64,000 nt of DNA from Sphingomonas spermidinifaciens. GTDB taxonomy: Bacteria; Pseudomonadota; Alphaproteobacteria; Sphingomonadales; Sphingomonadaceae. A program made the position numbers and the translations under genes. Positions 36,418 through 45,574 of this stretch are shown one piece after another. The stretch's first letter is position 1. Each line of letters begins with the position of its first letter. The notes beneath the pieces are model-generated. The model was given only the letters and a program-made list of their open reading frames with translations. It searched no databases and was not told the origin of the DNA. The DNA is taken from assembly GCF_002351485.1 (NCBI RefSeq), contig NZ_NWMW01000001.1, positions 1,984,001 through 2,048,000 on the forward strand, read 5' to 3'.

Positions 36418-38243
36418 GCCGCCCGCCGCCGAACATGGAGGAGAATTGCCGTCAGCGCGGCGGGAGTGACCCCGCGAATGCGCGAAGCGGCGGCGAGCGT
36501 ATCAGGCATTGCCGCCGACAGTCGCTCGACCATCTCGTTCGAAAGGCCGGCGATGGCGCCGTAGTCGATGGCATTCGAGAGACGGACCTGCTCGTCATGC
36601 AGGGAAGCGACCTCTGCAGCTTGTCGTTCCAGATACGGCGCATAACGCGCATCCTCGACGGCTTCGCCAACCACCGACGCTTCGGCCTCGAGCCCCTGCA
36701 GTAGCTGCGCCGGCGTCACCTGTGCAAACCGGAGCCATTCCGCAAGCGTCCGCCGGGTGCCGTCGAGCGCGACCTCGGCCCCGGCGAGCCGGAGTTCATG
36801 CGGCGTGCGCGTCTGCCCGAGCCATTCGTCGACCTCGCCGCGGGCGCGCTCACGCACGCGCATCCGCTCAAGCCGCGCTGACGACAGACACCCCGCTGCC
36901 GCCGCGACCGCCGACAGGCGCGTCTCGGCATTGTTGGCGCGCAGATGCAGCCGATACTCGGCACGTGCGGTGAGCATGCGATAGGGTTCGGTCACGCCCT
37001 GCAACGTCAGATCGTCGACCATCACGCCAATATAGCTGGTCGCGCGATCGAAGCCGACCGGTGCAAGTCCGCAGGCATGCGCCGCCGCGTTCAGACCGGC
37101 GACCAGCCCTTGCGCCGCCGCCTCCTCGTAACCCGTCGTGCCGTTGACCTGTCCCGCCATGTAAAGCCCCGGCATTGCCGGGACCGCAAGTGACCGATCA
37201 AGTGCTCGCGGATCGATGTGGTCGTACTCAACGGCGTATCCAGGCGTCACGATCCGTGCGCGTTCCAATCCCTCGATGCTGGCGATCATCTCTCGCTGCA
37301 CGTCGTCGGGCAACGAGGTCGAGATCCCGTTAGGATAGACCAGACGATCGTCGATCCCTTCCGGCTCGAGAAAAACCTGATGGCCGTCACGGTCGGCGAA
37401 GCGATGAATCTTGTCCTCGATCGAAGGGCAGTAGCGTGGCCCCTGCGCCCCGATCGCACCAGAGAAAAGCGGCGAGCGATCGAGAGCGCCCGCGATGATC
37501 TCGTGCGTGCGTGCGTTGGTGCGCGTGACGGCGCAGGACAGCTGCGGCAGCACGCGCCTGTCCGTCATCGGCGACATGGTCCAGGGGTCGTCGTCGCTCG
37601 GCTGCACCGGCAGACGCGCCCAATCGATCGTCCGGCCGTCGAGGCGCGGCGGCGTGCCGGTCTTGAGGCGCGCCATTGGCAGCGACAAACCGCGCAACTG
37701 GTCGGCGAGCCGCGTCGCGGCTGGTTCCCCGATCCGCCCCCCGTCCGCTCGCAGCTCACCACGGAAAATCCGCCCGCCGAGAAACGTGCCGGTGGCCAGG
37801 ACGACCGCCTTACCCGAAAGCGCCGTGCCGTCCGCCAGCATGACACCCGCCGCGCCGCCGCCAGTGACAATCAACGACGCCGCTTCGCCCTTCACGATCG
37901 TCAGCCGGGTCTCACGCGACAGCATCGTCCGGATGGTGGCAGCATAGCGGCGGCGATCGGCCTGGACCCGCGGCCCCTGAACAGCGCTGCCCTTGCTTCG
38001 GTTGAGCATGCGGTAGTGTAGGCCAGCAACGTCTGCGGCACGCGCGATCAACCCGTCGAACGCATCAACCTCACGTACGAGATGGCCTTTGCCAAGCCCA
38101 CCAATCGCGGGATTGCATGACATCGATCCGATCGTCGACGGATCGAAACTGACGAGTGCGGTCGACGCGCCACGACGCGCGGTCGCGGCTGCGGCTTCGG
38201 TGCCGGCATGGCCCCCACCGATGACGATCACGTCGAATTGCAT
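36414..38243 (-). CDS. mnmG: tRNA uridine-5-carboxymethylaminomethyl modification enzyme, FAD subunit
   Basis: MnmG (GidA) works with MnmE to modify U34 of several tRNAs. The 609-residue product has the FAD-binding [19 protein letters not shown], the [21 protein letters not shown] block with its conserved Cys, [11 protein letters not shown] and the C-terminal helical domain ending LRRRAA-like. The ATG at 38243 is clear. It lies 55 bp downstream of mnmE, with parS site 2 in the gap. Confidence 0.96.
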   Translation of the reverse strand: MQFDVIVIGGGHAGTEAAAATARRGASTALVSFDPSTIGSMSCNPAIGGLGKGHLVREVDAFDGLIARAADVAGLHYRMLNRSKGSAVQGPRVQADRRRYAATIRTMLSRETRLTIVKGEAASLIVTGGGAAGVMLADGTALSGKAVVLATGTFLGGRIFRGELRADGGRIGEPAATRLADQLRGLSLPMARLKTGTPPRLDGRTIDWARLPVQPSDDDPWTMSPMTDRRVLPQLSCAVTRTNARTHEIIAGALDRSPLFSGAIGAQGPRYCPSIEDKIHRFADRDGHQVFLEPEGIDDRLVYPNGISTSLPDDVQREMIASIEGLERARIVTPGYAVEYDHIDPRALDRSLAVPAMPGLYMAGQVNGTTGYEEAAAQGLVAGLNAAAHACGLAPVGFDRATSYIGVMVDDLTLQGVTEPYRMLTARAEYRLHLRANNAETRLSAVAAAAGCLSSARLERMRVRERARGEVDEWLGQTRTPHELRLAGAEVALDGTRRTLAEWLRFAQVTPAQLLQGLEAEASVVGEAVEDARYAPYLERQAAEVASLHDEQVRLSNAIDYGAIAGLSNEMVERLSAAMPDTLAAASRIRGVTPAALTAILLHVRRRAA

Positions 38244-38281
38244 GTGCCCGCCCTACGCGCGCCGCACGCGGTCGTCAAAAC

Positions 38282-38295
38282 GTTCCACGTGGAAC
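38282..38295. other. parS: parS centromere site 2
   Basis: A second perfect GTTCCACGTGGAAC palindrome, here intergenic between mnmE and mnmG. It is 2.4 kb from site 1 and about 6.3 kb from the origin. The flanking bases (C before, ACAC after) also match the usual extended parS on the right side. Confidence 0.88.
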
Positions 38296-38298
38296 ACA

Positions 38299-39576
38299 CT
38301 ATTTGCCGATGCAGAATCGTCCGAACAGCTGGTCGAGCATTGCCTCTACCCCCGCCGCGCCGGTCACGCGGTCGAGTGCTGAGCGGGCCTGTCGCAGATG
38401 CTCGGCCACAAGCAACAAATCACCTGCCTGGGCAGCCGCGGCGATTTCATCTGCCGCAGTCGCAAGTTCCCTGTGCTGACGCCGATTGAGCGCGCTGCCG
38501 TCCTCGGGCGGCAACTTTGATGCAACCGCGCGGTGGATGGCTGCCCACAGCTCGGCCAAGCCCGCTCCCGTCACGCCTGACACAGCGATCGCATCAGCTG
38601 GCGCGACGCGATCTACAACATCGGCGTGAGAGGCTACCCGGACCGCATCGGGACGCGGCAATGGCAACTCGTCCTCCAGCCAGAGGATGACGTCCGCCCG
38701 CTCGATCGCCTCTCGCGCTCGATCGATACCGATCGCCTCGATCGGATCATCCGAAGCCGTGCGCAAGCCTGCCGTGTCGGTCAGCACGAAGGGGACGCCT
38801 TCGTGCGCTACGCTGACCTCGATCCGGTCGCGTGTTGTCCCCGCCACCGGTGACACGATCGCCATCTCACGACCGGCCAGGGCATTGAGCAAGGTTGATT
38901 TCCCACGGTTCGGACTGCCGGCGAGCACCACGCGGAATCCTCGATGGAGCGCCTCGACCAATGGCTGCTCGAGCCGCGCCTGCATCCGCTTCCGCAGTCG
39001 CTCCAGCCGGTCGCGCAACTCCGTGTCGGACGCCGCTTCAGCGTCCTCTTCATCGGCGAAGTCCAACGCAACTTCGACCGATGCCGCGACGCCGAGCAGC
39101 TCTGCGGTGAAATCATCGATGGTGCGACGCAGCAAACCTTCGGTGCCCGCTACCGCCGCGCGATGCTGCGCGTCGGTCTGTGCAGCGAGCAAATCGCCAA
39201 GTGCCTCAACTTGCGCAAGGTCAAGCTTACCGTTCTCAAGCGCCCGGCGGGTAAAGGCGCCAGGCGCCGCAGCCGTGACGCCCGGCTGCGCAAGCAATGC
39301 TCGCTCGACCGCCTCAACGACCGCCAAGCCGCCATGGACGTGGAACTCGACCAAATCCTCGCCCGTCGCACTGCCGGGCGCGGGGAAGACGAGCACCAGC
39401 GCCTGGTCGAGCACCAAGCCTCGATGACGCAGACGCCGCACCGCCGCCCGGCGCGGTTCGGGAAGGGGTCCGGCCACGGCGCTGGCCGCCGCAAAGGCCT
39501 GCGGCCCACTCAGCCGGATCACGCCGATCGCCGCGGGCGGCGGCCCGCTCGACAGCGCGACGATCGTATCGGCCAT
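38299..39576 (-). CDS. mnmE: tRNA modification GTPase MnmE
   Basis: MnmE is the GTPase partner of MnmG. The 425-residue product has the N-terminal tetrahydrofolate-binding domain (DTIVALSSGPPPAAIGVIRL, VEFHVHGG), the inserted G domain with G1 GSPNRGKS (220-227), G2 TTRD and G3 DTAG (267-270), and the C-terminal FGRFCIGK with its catalytic Cys. The G4 motif, normally NKxD, reads SHAD (316-319). The ATG at 39576 is 2 bp after the small upstream gene. Confidence 0.95.
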   Translation of the reverse strand: MADTIVALSSGPPPAAIGVIRLSGPQAFAAASAVAGPLPEPRRAAVRRLRHRGLVLDQALVLVFPAPGSATGEDLVEFHVHGGLAVVEAVERALLAQPGVTAAAPGAFTRRALENGKLDLAQVEALGDLLAAQTDAQHRAAVAGTEGLLRRTIDDFTAELLGVAASVEVALDFADEEDAEAASDTELRDRLERLRKRMQARLEQPLVEALHRGFRVVLAGSPNRGKSTLLNALAGREMAIVSPVAGTTRDRIEVSVAHEGVPFVLTDTAGLRTASDDPIEAIGIDRAREAIERADVILWLEDELPLPRPDAVRVASHADVVDRVAPADAIAVSGVTGAGLAELWAAIHRAVASKLPPEDGSALNRRQHRELATAADEIAAAAQAGDLLLVAEHLRQARSALDRVTGAAGVEAMLDQLFGRFCIGK

Positions 39577-39578
39577 GA

Positions 39579-39815
39579 TCAGTCGCGCGGGCTCTTCGCC
39601 GACATGTCGAAAAGCTGCCGCCAGAAGGTGAGGCCAGCCTCGCCCATCGGTGCCCAGCTCTTCATCATCGTTTCGATGAGCTCGGGGCTCGCCCCCTTCT
39701 CCATCGTTTCCTGGACCATCGCGACATAGCGCTCGTGGACGGGCGTGAAATCGGGCAGGCCCATGGCGCGCCGCGCTTCCTCCGGCGTGCAGTCGACCTC
39801 GACATTGATTTTCAT
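39579..39815 (-). CDS. DUF6489-type small protein
   Basis: The 78-residue product begins MKINVEVDCTPEEARRAMGL and ends with a helix of the kind WAPMGEAGLTFWRQLFDM. It resembles a small protein family (DUF6489) found beside mnmE in sphingomonads; I recognise it by pattern and position, so the family name is tentative. It has no leader or membrane segment. It is the first gene of the leftward run DUF6489-mnmE-mnmG-rsmG-parA-parB, 2 bp before mnmE. Confidence 0.7.
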   Translation of the reverse strand: MKINVEVDCTPEEARRAMGLPDFTPVHERYVAMVQETMEKGASPELIETMMKSWAPMGEAGLTFWRQLFDMSAKSPRD

Positions 39816-39889
39816 TGGCCACCCCGATTAGCGCGAACCCCCGCACGATAGGCGCGTTGAGCGCGCGCACGCAACCAAGAGGAACATCC

Positions 39890-40588
39890 ATGCCGCAGAT
39901 CGAGATCGACACGCTGAAGCAGGAGGGCCGCTTCCCCGCCTATGTCGCAAAGCCCGAGGGCACACCCCGCGCGGCGATCGTCGTCATTCAGGAGATTTTC
40001 GGCGTCAATCGCGGCATCCGGCAGAAGTGCGACCGCCTCGCCGCCGATGGTTATCTGGCGATCGCGCCCGACCTGTTCTGGCGGATCGAGCCAGGGATCG
40101 AACTCGACCCTGACGTGCCGGAGGAGATGCAGCGCGGGCTCGACCTGATGGGCCGGTTCGATCAGGACCAGGCGATCAGCGACATCGAGGCGACGATCCG
40201 TGCCGCTCGCGCTCACCTTCCCGATAGCGGCAAGGTCGGCGTCGTGGGCTACTGCCTCGGCGGTCGCCTAGCCTATATGACCGCGGCGCGGACCGATGTC
40301 GACGCGTCGGTCGGCTATTATGCGGTGGGCATTGACGGGCTGCTGGGCGAGGCCCACGCCATTGCCAACCCGCTCCTCCTCCACATCGCCGGCGACGACG
40401 GGTTCGTCGATAAGGAGGCCCAGGCGAAGATGCACGCGGGGCTGGACAACCATCCGAGGGTTACGCTGCACGACTATCCCGGCGAGGATCACGGCTTCGC
40501 GACCGAGATCGGCAACCGTCGTTCGCCGCAAGCCGCCGACAAGGCCGATGCGCGCACCCGCGATTTCTTCGCGACACACCTCGGCTGA
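39890..40588 (+). CDS. Dienelactone hydrolase family protein
   Basis: The 232-residue alpha/beta hydrolase has the dienelactone hydrolase triad: Cys in GVVGYCLGGRLAY, Asp in AGDDGFVD and His in GEDHGF, with the early IVVIQEIFGVN. Members open lactones or cleave esters; no aromatic-degradation gene is nearby, so the substrate is unknown. The ATG at 39890 has AGAGGA eight bases upstream. It is the only rightward gene between paoC and the origin. Confidence 0.88.
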   Translation: MPQIEIDTLKQEGRFPAYVAKPEGTPRAAIVVIQEIFGVNRGIRQKCDRLAADGYLAIAPDLFWRIEPGIELDPDVPEEMQRGLDLMGRFDQDQAISDIEATIRAARAHLPDSGKVGVVGYCLGGRLAYMTAARTDVDASVGYYAVGIDGLLGEAHAIANPLLLHIAGDDGFVDKEAQAKMHAGLDNHPRVTLHDYPGEDHGFATEIGNRRSPQAADKADARTRDFFATHLG

Positions 40589-40595
40589 CATGAAA

Positions 40596-40619
40596 GGGGG
40601 AGCGGTCGCCCGCTCCCCC
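40596..40619. terminator. Bidirectional hairpin between convergent genes
   Basis: A 10-bp stem GGGGGAGCGG-TCGC-CCGCTCCCCC sits 7 bp after the hydrolase stop and 27 bp before the terC stop on the other strand. It can fold in both transcripts, with an A-run on the left side giving a short T-run (TTTCA) on the minus strand. Confidence 0.7.
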
Positions 40620-40646
40620 CAGGTTTGATGTCGGACAGCCGTCAGA

Positions 40647-41375
40647 TCACATGAACAGGCTGGCAAGTCCCAGCGTGTCGGGCGTGCCCATCCAGCCCTC
40701 GTAGATCATCTTGAGCGCGACCAGTACGATGATGCCGAGCCCGACATAGGCGATCCAGCGATAGCGATCGATCAGCCGGGCGATGAAATTGGCGGCAAGA
40801 CCCATCAGCGCCACCGACAGGAGCAGGCCAACGACGAGGATACCCGGGTGCTCGCGCGCGGCCCCGGCGACGGCAAGGACGTTGTCGAGGCTCATGGACA
40901 CGTCGGCAACCGCGACCGACCAGGCGGCGCCGGCGAAGCTCTTGGCGGGCTTGAGGCCCGACGCCTCGTCGCCGGCGATTTCGGGCGAACCATCGCTGTG
41001 ATGGCCGGCGCGGATCTCGCGCCAGAACTTCCAGCTGACCCACAAGAGCAAAAGTCCGCCGGCAAAGATCAGGCCGACGATCCCCATCAGCCAGGTCACG
41101 ATCAACGCGAACAGGATGCGGAGAACCAGCGCCGCGCCGATCCCGATCAGAATAACCTTCTTGCGCTGATCCGCAGGAAGTCCCGCAGCTAGCGCGCCGA
41201 CGACGATCGCATTGTCGCCCGCGAGGACGAGGTCGATCATCAGCACCGATCCGAATGCGGCAAGGGCCGCCGGTTCGGTGATGTTGGCGAAATCGGCCAG
41301 GATGTGCTGCCAGATTTCGGCCGGCGAACCGATCCCGCCGGTCGCGGCGGCGGCACTGTAGAGAAGCTCGAGCAT
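40647..41375 (-). CDS. TerC family integral membrane protein (YjbE type)
   Basis: The 242-residue product has about seven hydrophobic helices and the TerC hallmarks FGSVLMIDLVLAGDNAIVVG near the N-terminus and VADVSMSLDNVLAVAG in the middle; these acidic helix pairs are thought to move metal ions. Homologues are linked to manganese export during membrane protein metalation. A strong terminator hairpin lies only 18 bp upstream of its ATG, with AGGACC as the ribosome-binding site in between. It follows rho on the same strand. Confidence 0.88.
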   Translation of the reverse strand: MLELLYSAAAATGGIGSPAEIWQHILADFANITEPAALAAFGSVLMIDLVLAGDNAIVVGALAAGLPADQRKKVILIGIGAALVLRILFALIVTWLMGIVGLIFAGGLLLLWVSWKFWREIRAGHHSDGSPEIAGDEASGLKPAKSFAGAAWSVAVADVSMSLDNVLAVAGAAREHPGILVVGLLLSVALMGLAANFIARLIDRYRWIAYVGLGIIVLVALKMIYEGWMGTPDTLGLASLFM

Positions 41376-41393
41376 ATGCCGGTCCTAGACGGG

Positions 41394-41422
41394 AAAACGG
41401 CGCGGGCAAGAGGCCCGCGCCG
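41394..41422 (-). terminator. Terminator hairpin directly before terC
   Basis: On the minus strand a 10-bp perfect stem CGGCGCGGGC / GCCCGCGCCG with loop CTCTT is followed by TTTT. It lies 137 bp after the rho stop and ends 18 bp before the terC ATG, which leaves no room for a separate terC promoter. It either ends rho transcripts, with terC served by readthrough, or is an attenuator of terC. Confidence 0.8.
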
Positions 41423-41559
41423 TGAATGATGTGAATGGTTGGGAGCCGGGATGGTTTCCCGTGCCGCCGCGGGCGAGGTCCGCGTCGTCGGTCAAACTGC
41501 GCCTGCCGGCGGAATCGGCGCGACGCGCGTCTAGCTTCGCTAGGCGCGCGTGGGCTCGA

Positions 41560-42816
41560 TCAGGAGTTCATCGAGTCGAAGAAATCCTCGTTGGTTTTCG
41601 AGTCCTTCATCTTGTCGAGCAGGAACTCCATTGAATCGATGGTACCCATCTGCATGAGGATGCGGCGAAGCACCCACATCTTCGACAGGATCGGCTTTTC
41701 GACCAGCAGCTCTTCCTTGCGCGTGCCCGACTTGCCGACGTCCATCGCCGGGAAGATGCGCTTGTCGGCGACCTTGCGGTCGAGGACGATTTCGGAATTG
41801 CCGGTGCCCTTGAATTCTTCGAAGATCACCTCGTCCATGCGGCTGCCCGTATCGATCAGCGCGGTGGCGATGATCGAGAGCGAGCCGCCCTCCTCGATGT
41901 TGCGCGCCGCGCCGAAGAAGCGCTTGGGCCGCTGGAGCGCATTGGCATCGACGCCGCCGGTCAGCACCTTGCCCGACGAAGGGACGACGGTGTTGTAGGC
42001 GCGGCCGAGGCGGGTAATCGAGTCGAGGAGGATGACGACATCCTTTTTGTGCTCGACCAGGCGCTTGGCCTTTTCGATCACCATCTCGGCGACCTGGACG
42101 TGGCGCTGCGCGGGTTCGTCGAACGTCGAGCTGACGACCTCGCCCTTCACGCTGCGCTGCATGTCGGTGACTTCCTCGGGCCGCTCGTCGATGAGCAGGA
42201 CGATGAGGAACACCTCGGGGTGATTGTCGGTGATCGCCTTGGCGATGTTCTGGAGCATCACCGTCTTGCCGACACGCGGCGGCGCGACGATAAGCGTGCG
42301 CTGGCCCTTACCCTGCGGCGAAACGATGTCGATGACGCGCGCGGACTTGTCCTTCTGCGTCGGGTCGAACGGATCGAGCTTGAGCTTGGATTCGGGATAG
42401 AGCGGCGTCAGATTGTCGAAATTGACGCGGTGGCGGACCGCATCGGGATCGTCGAAATTGACGCTGATGAGTTTGGTGAGCGCGAAATAGCGCTCGCCGT
42501 CCTTGGGCCCGCGAACTTCGCCCTCGACCGTGTCGCCCGTGCGCAGGCCGAACTTCCGGACCTGATTGGGCGAAATATAGATGTCATCGGGGCCGGCGAG
42601 ATAGTTCGCCTCGGGGCTGCGCAGGAAGCCGAAGCCGTCGGGCAGCACCTCGATCGTGCCGAGGCCCATGATCTGCTCGCCATTCTCGGCCTGAACCTTG
42701 AGGATGGCGAACATCAGGTCCTGCTTGCGCATCGTCGACGCGCCTTCGACCCCCAGCGCCTCGGCCATCTCGACCAGTTCCGCGGGGGTTTTCTTCTTCA
42801 AGTCCTTGAGGTGCAT
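41560..42816 (-). CDS. rho: Transcription termination factor Rho
   Basis: Rho is the RNA-dependent ATPase helicase that ends transcription. The ATG at 42816 gives 418 residues ([20 protein letters not shown]), close to E. coli Rho at 419; an upstream TTG would add a Pro-rich tail without similarity. The product has the RNA-binding cold-shock-like domain ([20 protein letters not shown]), Walker [13 protein letters not shown], the Q-loop GQRTLIV area, [13 protein letters not shown] and the R-loop with [20 protein letters not shown]. It follows hemJ by 152 bp. Confidence 0.96.
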   Translation of the reverse strand: MHLKDLKKKTPAELVEMAEALGVEGASTMRKQDLMFAILKVQAENGEQIMGLGTIEVLPDGFGFLRSPEANYLAGPDDIYISPNQVRKFGLRTGDTVEGEVRGPKDGERYFALTKLISVNFDDPDAVRHRVNFDNLTPLYPESKLKLDPFDPTQKDKSARVIDIVSPQGKGQRTLIVAPPRVGKTVMLQNIAKAITDNHPEVFLIVLLIDERPEEVTDMQRSVKGEVVSSTFDEPAQRHVQVAEMVIEKAKRLVEHKKDVVILLDSITRLGRAYNTVVPSSGKVLTGGVDANALQRPKRFFGAARNIEEGGSLSIIATALIDTGSRMDEVIFEEFKGTGNSEIVLDRKVADKRIFPAMDVGKSGTRKEELLVEKPILSKMWVLRRILMQMGTIDSMEFLLDKMKDSKTNEDFFDSMNS

Positions 42817-42968
42817 TGGGGCGTCCGGTGCGGGCGTTGGGAGGGGGGCGTCGTGCGGCTCGGCGAATGCGCCGGCGTCGATGCTGGAGGGAGGGCGTGC
42901 GGGTGGTCGCCGGAACGGCAACGCTGCACGTTATCGGGATTTAAGGTGGGCTGTGATTCAAGTCAACG

Positions 42969-43424
42969 TCAGAACGGCTTCACCTCGGCCAGCACAACGA
43001 TCAGGATCACGGCGAGCGCCGGCACTTCGTTGACCAGCCGCAGCGTGCGGGGGCTGAGCGTCGGGCGACCGGCGGCGAGCTTCCTGGCATAGCCCACCGC
43101 CCAGCCATGATAGCCGCTGAGGGCGATCACCAGCGCAAGCTTGGCGTGGAGCCAGCCGAGCCCCGGTTGCCCATCCAGAAGCCCGAGGTTGAGCGCCAGC
43201 GCCAGCCCCAGCACCCAGACGATCACCAGCGACGGCGTCAGGATCATCCGCCGGAGCAGCGCCTCACGCTTGATCCACCGCTCGGGCTCGCCGGGGATCG
43301 ACAGGCCTTCCTGATGATGGACGAGATATCGGGGCAGCATGAACAACCCCGCCATCCAGAAGATGACGAAGACGACATGCGCCGCCTTCACCCAGAGATA
43401 GGCTCCGTCCAGATAGCCGATCAC
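42969..43424 (-). CDS. hemJ: Protoporphyrinogen oxidase HemJ
   Basis: HemJ oxidises protoporphyrinogen IX in organisms lacking HemG and HemY. The 151-residue product has about four membrane helices, with AYLWVKAAHVVFVIFWMAGL, the conserved His and FMLPRYLVHHQE, and LALVIALSGYHGW. The GTG at 43424 overlaps the hemE stop (GTGA), so the two haem genes are coupled. The family position next to hemE is standard in alphaproteobacteria. Confidence 0.9.
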   Translation of the reverse strand: MIGYLDGAYLWVKAAHVVFVIFWMAGLFMLPRYLVHHQEGLSIPGEPERWIKREALLRRMILTPSLVIVWVLGLALALNLGLLDGQPGLGWLHAKLALVIALSGYHGWAVGYARKLAAGRPTLSPRTLRLVNEVPALAVILIVVLAEVKPF

Positions 43425-44464
43425 GCGGCGCCCCTTACCTGCACGATCAGCGCCTCGACATGCGCGATCGGCGTGTCGGGCAGGATGCCGTGGCCGAGGT
43501 TGAAGACATGCGGCCGCCCCGCGAACGCGGTCAGGATGCGATCCACCGCGCGGGCGAGCGCGTCGCCGCCGGCAATCAGCGCGAGCGGGTCGAGATTGCC
43601 CTGGACAGGCATCCCAGCCGGCAGCTCGCGGGCCGCCCATTCGGGGGCGATCGTCTCGTCCACGCCGACCGCATCGACTCCCACCTGCTCGGCATAGTCG
43701 GCGAGCTTGGCCCCTGCCCCCTTCGGAAAACCGATGATGACGAGTTCGGGGCAGCGCGCGCGCAGCCCCCCAACGATCGCCTTGTTCGGCGCGATGACCC
43801 AGCGCTCGAACTGCTCGGGGCTGAGGCTGCCGGACCAGCTGTCGAACAGCTGCACCGCCTCCACCCCCGCCTCGTGCTGGCGAGCGAGATAGTCGATCGT
43901 CACGCCGACGATGCGATCGACCAGCCGCTGCATGGCGGCGGGATCGCGGTAGGCGAGGCGGCGGGCGGCATCATGCGTGCGGCTCCCCTGCCCTGCGATC
44001 ATGTACGTGGCGACCGTCCAGGGCGATCCGGCAAAGCCCAGCATCGTCACTTCATCGGGCAGGATCGCGACGATGTTACGGACCGCGGCATAGACGGGGT
44101 CAAGCGTATCGGGCGCACCGGGCTGAAGCGCGTCGATCGCTGCGGCATCGGCGAGCGGTGGGGCGAGCCGCGGCCCCTCCCCCGTCTCGAACCAGAGCTG
44201 CTGGCCAAGCGCCATCGGCACGGTCAGGATGTCGGAAAAGAGGATCGCGCCGTCGAAACCGAAGCGGCGGATCGGCTGCATCGTGATCTCGCACGCCGCA
44301 GCCGGATCCATCGCCATTGCGAGGAAACCGCCCTTCGCCTCTCGCAGCGCGCGATACTCGGGCAGATAGCGGCCGGCCTGTCGCATGAGCCACATCGGCG
44401 GCACGGCCTGTCGCGCACCCTTCAGCGTCGCAAGCAAGGGTCGGTGCGTGTCGGAACGGCGCAA
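43421..44464 (-). CDS. hemE: Uroporphyrinogen decarboxylase
   Basis: HemE converts uroporphyrinogen III into coproporphyrinogen III. The 347-residue TIM barrel has PPMWLMRQAGRYLPEYR, with the substrate-binding Arg, then FGFDGAILFSDIL and the VQLFDSWSGSLSPEQFERW block. The best start is TTG at 44464 with AGGGACC upstream; the next internal ATG would remove conserved sequence. It is the gene that flanks the origin on the left. Confidence 0.95.
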   Translation of the reverse strand: MRRSDTHRPLLATLKGARQAVPPMWLMRQAGRYLPEYRALREAKGGFLAMAMDPAAACEITMQPIRRFGFDGAILFSDILTVPMALGQQLWFETGEGPRLAPPLADAAAIDALQPGAPDTLDPVYAAVRNIVAILPDEVTMLGFAGSPWTVATYMIAGQGSRTHDAARRLAYRDPAAMQRLVDRIVGVTIDYLARQHEAGVEAVQLFDSWSGSLSPEQFERWVIAPNKAIVGGLRARCPELVIIGFPKGAGAKLADYAEQVGVDAVGVDETIAPEWAARELPAGMPVQGNLDPLALIAGGDALARAVDRILTAFAGRPHVFNLGHGILPDTPIAHVEALIVQVRGAA

Positions 44465-44764
44465 TCAGGGTCCCTTCAAACAATAAAGAAGAATCTAAGA
44501 TGGATGTTGAAAGAGGATGGCGCGTGGGTTTCGTGGCTTAAGCCGCGCTGCCGGAAATGCCAACAGCTTGACCCCGGCGGCCCCGCAGATGCGCTCGGAT
44601 TCGGCGGCAGCGTCCACATTATCCACAGGCTGGGGATGGAACCTTTGGTCGATGCAGGGAATGTGGACGAACTGGGGATCGATGTGCCCTTTGTCCACGC
44701 CTTGGCGGGGGGGCGAAGTTGCGCTAGCGCCTCTCCCCATGTTGTCCACAGATCGGTCCAGCCG
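44465..44764. other. oriC: Predicted chromosomal replication origin (oriC)
   Basis: This 300-bp non-coding region lies between hemE and ppsR, the place of the Caulobacter origin (hemE and the RP001/DUF299 gene). An AT-rich stretch (about 44476-44515, TTCAAACAATAAAGAAGAAT and on) stands out in the GC-rich chromosome and may be the unwinding element. DnaA boxes are TTATCCACA at 44619-44627 (perfect), TTGTCCACA at 44742-44750, TTGTCCACG at 44691-44699 and, reversed, TCGTCCACA at 44662-44670. GANTC sites (CcrM) are at 44491 and 44598. Genes point away on both sides. dnaA itself is not adjacent, which is usual in this group. Confidence 0.8.
44619..44627 (+). promoter_or_regulatory. DnaA box, perfect consensus
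   Basis: TTATCCACA is an exact match to the high-affinity DnaA box and lies in the middle of the predicted origin. The other boxes at 44662-44670 (reverse), 44691-44699 and 44742-44750 differ at one or two positions. Confidence 0.8.
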
Positions 44765-45574
44765 GTGAACCGCCTGCACCTCCACCTCCTGTCGGACTCG
44801 ACCGGCGAGACGCTGGAGAACATCGCCAAGGCGGCGCTCGCCCAATATGACGACGTGGAGACGCTGCGGCACTTCTGGCCGATGGTCCGGTCGGAGGCGC
44901 ATCTGGAGCGCATCCTGCAGGAAATCGCGCAAAATCCGGGCCTCGTCCTGTTCACGCTGGTCAACGCCGATATCCGCCGGACGCTGGAGGCCCGGTGTCG
45001 GGCGATGGGCCTGCCGGCGGTGGCACCGCTCGACGGGGTGAACGCCGCGCTGTCGGGACTGCTCGGCCAGGCGGCGAAGGCGCGGCCCGGGCGCCAGCAC
45101 ATCCTCGACGCCGCCTATTTCGCGCGCGTCGACGCGATCCAGTTTACCATCGCCCATGACGACGGCCTCAACTGGGAGAACTGGGAGGAGGCGGAGATCG
45201 TGCTGGCGGGCGTCAGCCGGTCGTCGAAGACGCCGACCTCGATCTATCTCGCCAATCGCGGGTACAAGGTCGCCAACATCCCGATCGTCGTCGAGAGCCC
45301 GCCGCCCGACAAGCTCTTCGCGCTCAAGAACCCGATGGTCGTGGGTCTTACGACCAGCGCCGACCGGTTGATCCAGGTCCGCCGCAATCGCCTGCTCAGC
45401 CTCAACCAGGCGCCCGAGACGCCCTATGTCGACCAGGAAGCGGTGTCGCGCGAAGTCGCATTCGCGCGGCGGATGTTCGCCGACAATGGCTGGCCGGTGA
45501 TCGACGTGACGCGCCGCTCGATCGAGGAGACGGCGGCGGCGGTCATCACCCTCTATCAGGAGCGGGGCAAGTGA
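44765..45574 (+). CDS. ppsR: PEP synthase regulatory protein (DUF299 kinase/pyrophosphorylase)
   Basis: Members phosphorylate and dephosphorylate PEP synthase or pyruvate phosphate dikinase. The 269-residue product has LHLHLLSDSTGETLENIAKA, the P-loop-like GVSRSSKTPTSIYLANRG, and the ending TRRSIEETAAAVI. The start is GTG at 44765 (NRLHLHLLSD follows), directly after a DnaA box at 44742-44750, so the promoter lies within the origin. It is the right-hand flank of oriC. It overlaps maf by 4 bp. Confidence 0.9.
   Translation: MNRLHLHLLSDSTGETLENIAKAALAQYDDVETLRHFWPMVRSEAHLERILQEIAQNPGLVLFTLVNADIRRTLEARCRAMGLPAVAPLDGVNAALSGLLGQAAKARPGRQHILDAAYFARVDAIQFTIAHDDGLNWENWEEAEIVLAGVSRSSKTPTSIYLANRGYKVANIPIVVESPPPDKLFALKNPMVVGLTTSADRLIQVRRNRLLSLNQAPETPYVDQEAVSREVAFARRMFADNGWPVIDVTRRSIEETAAAVITLYQERGK

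Noticed and set aside
41423..41559. yybP-ykoY manganese riboswitch before terC
   Set aside because: The conserved GGGGAGUAG and paired core were not found, so only the terminator is reported.
42817..42921. N-terminal extension of Rho from a TTG at 42921
   Set aside because: The added 35 residues are Pro-rich without similarity; the ATG at 42816 gives almost exactly the usual length.
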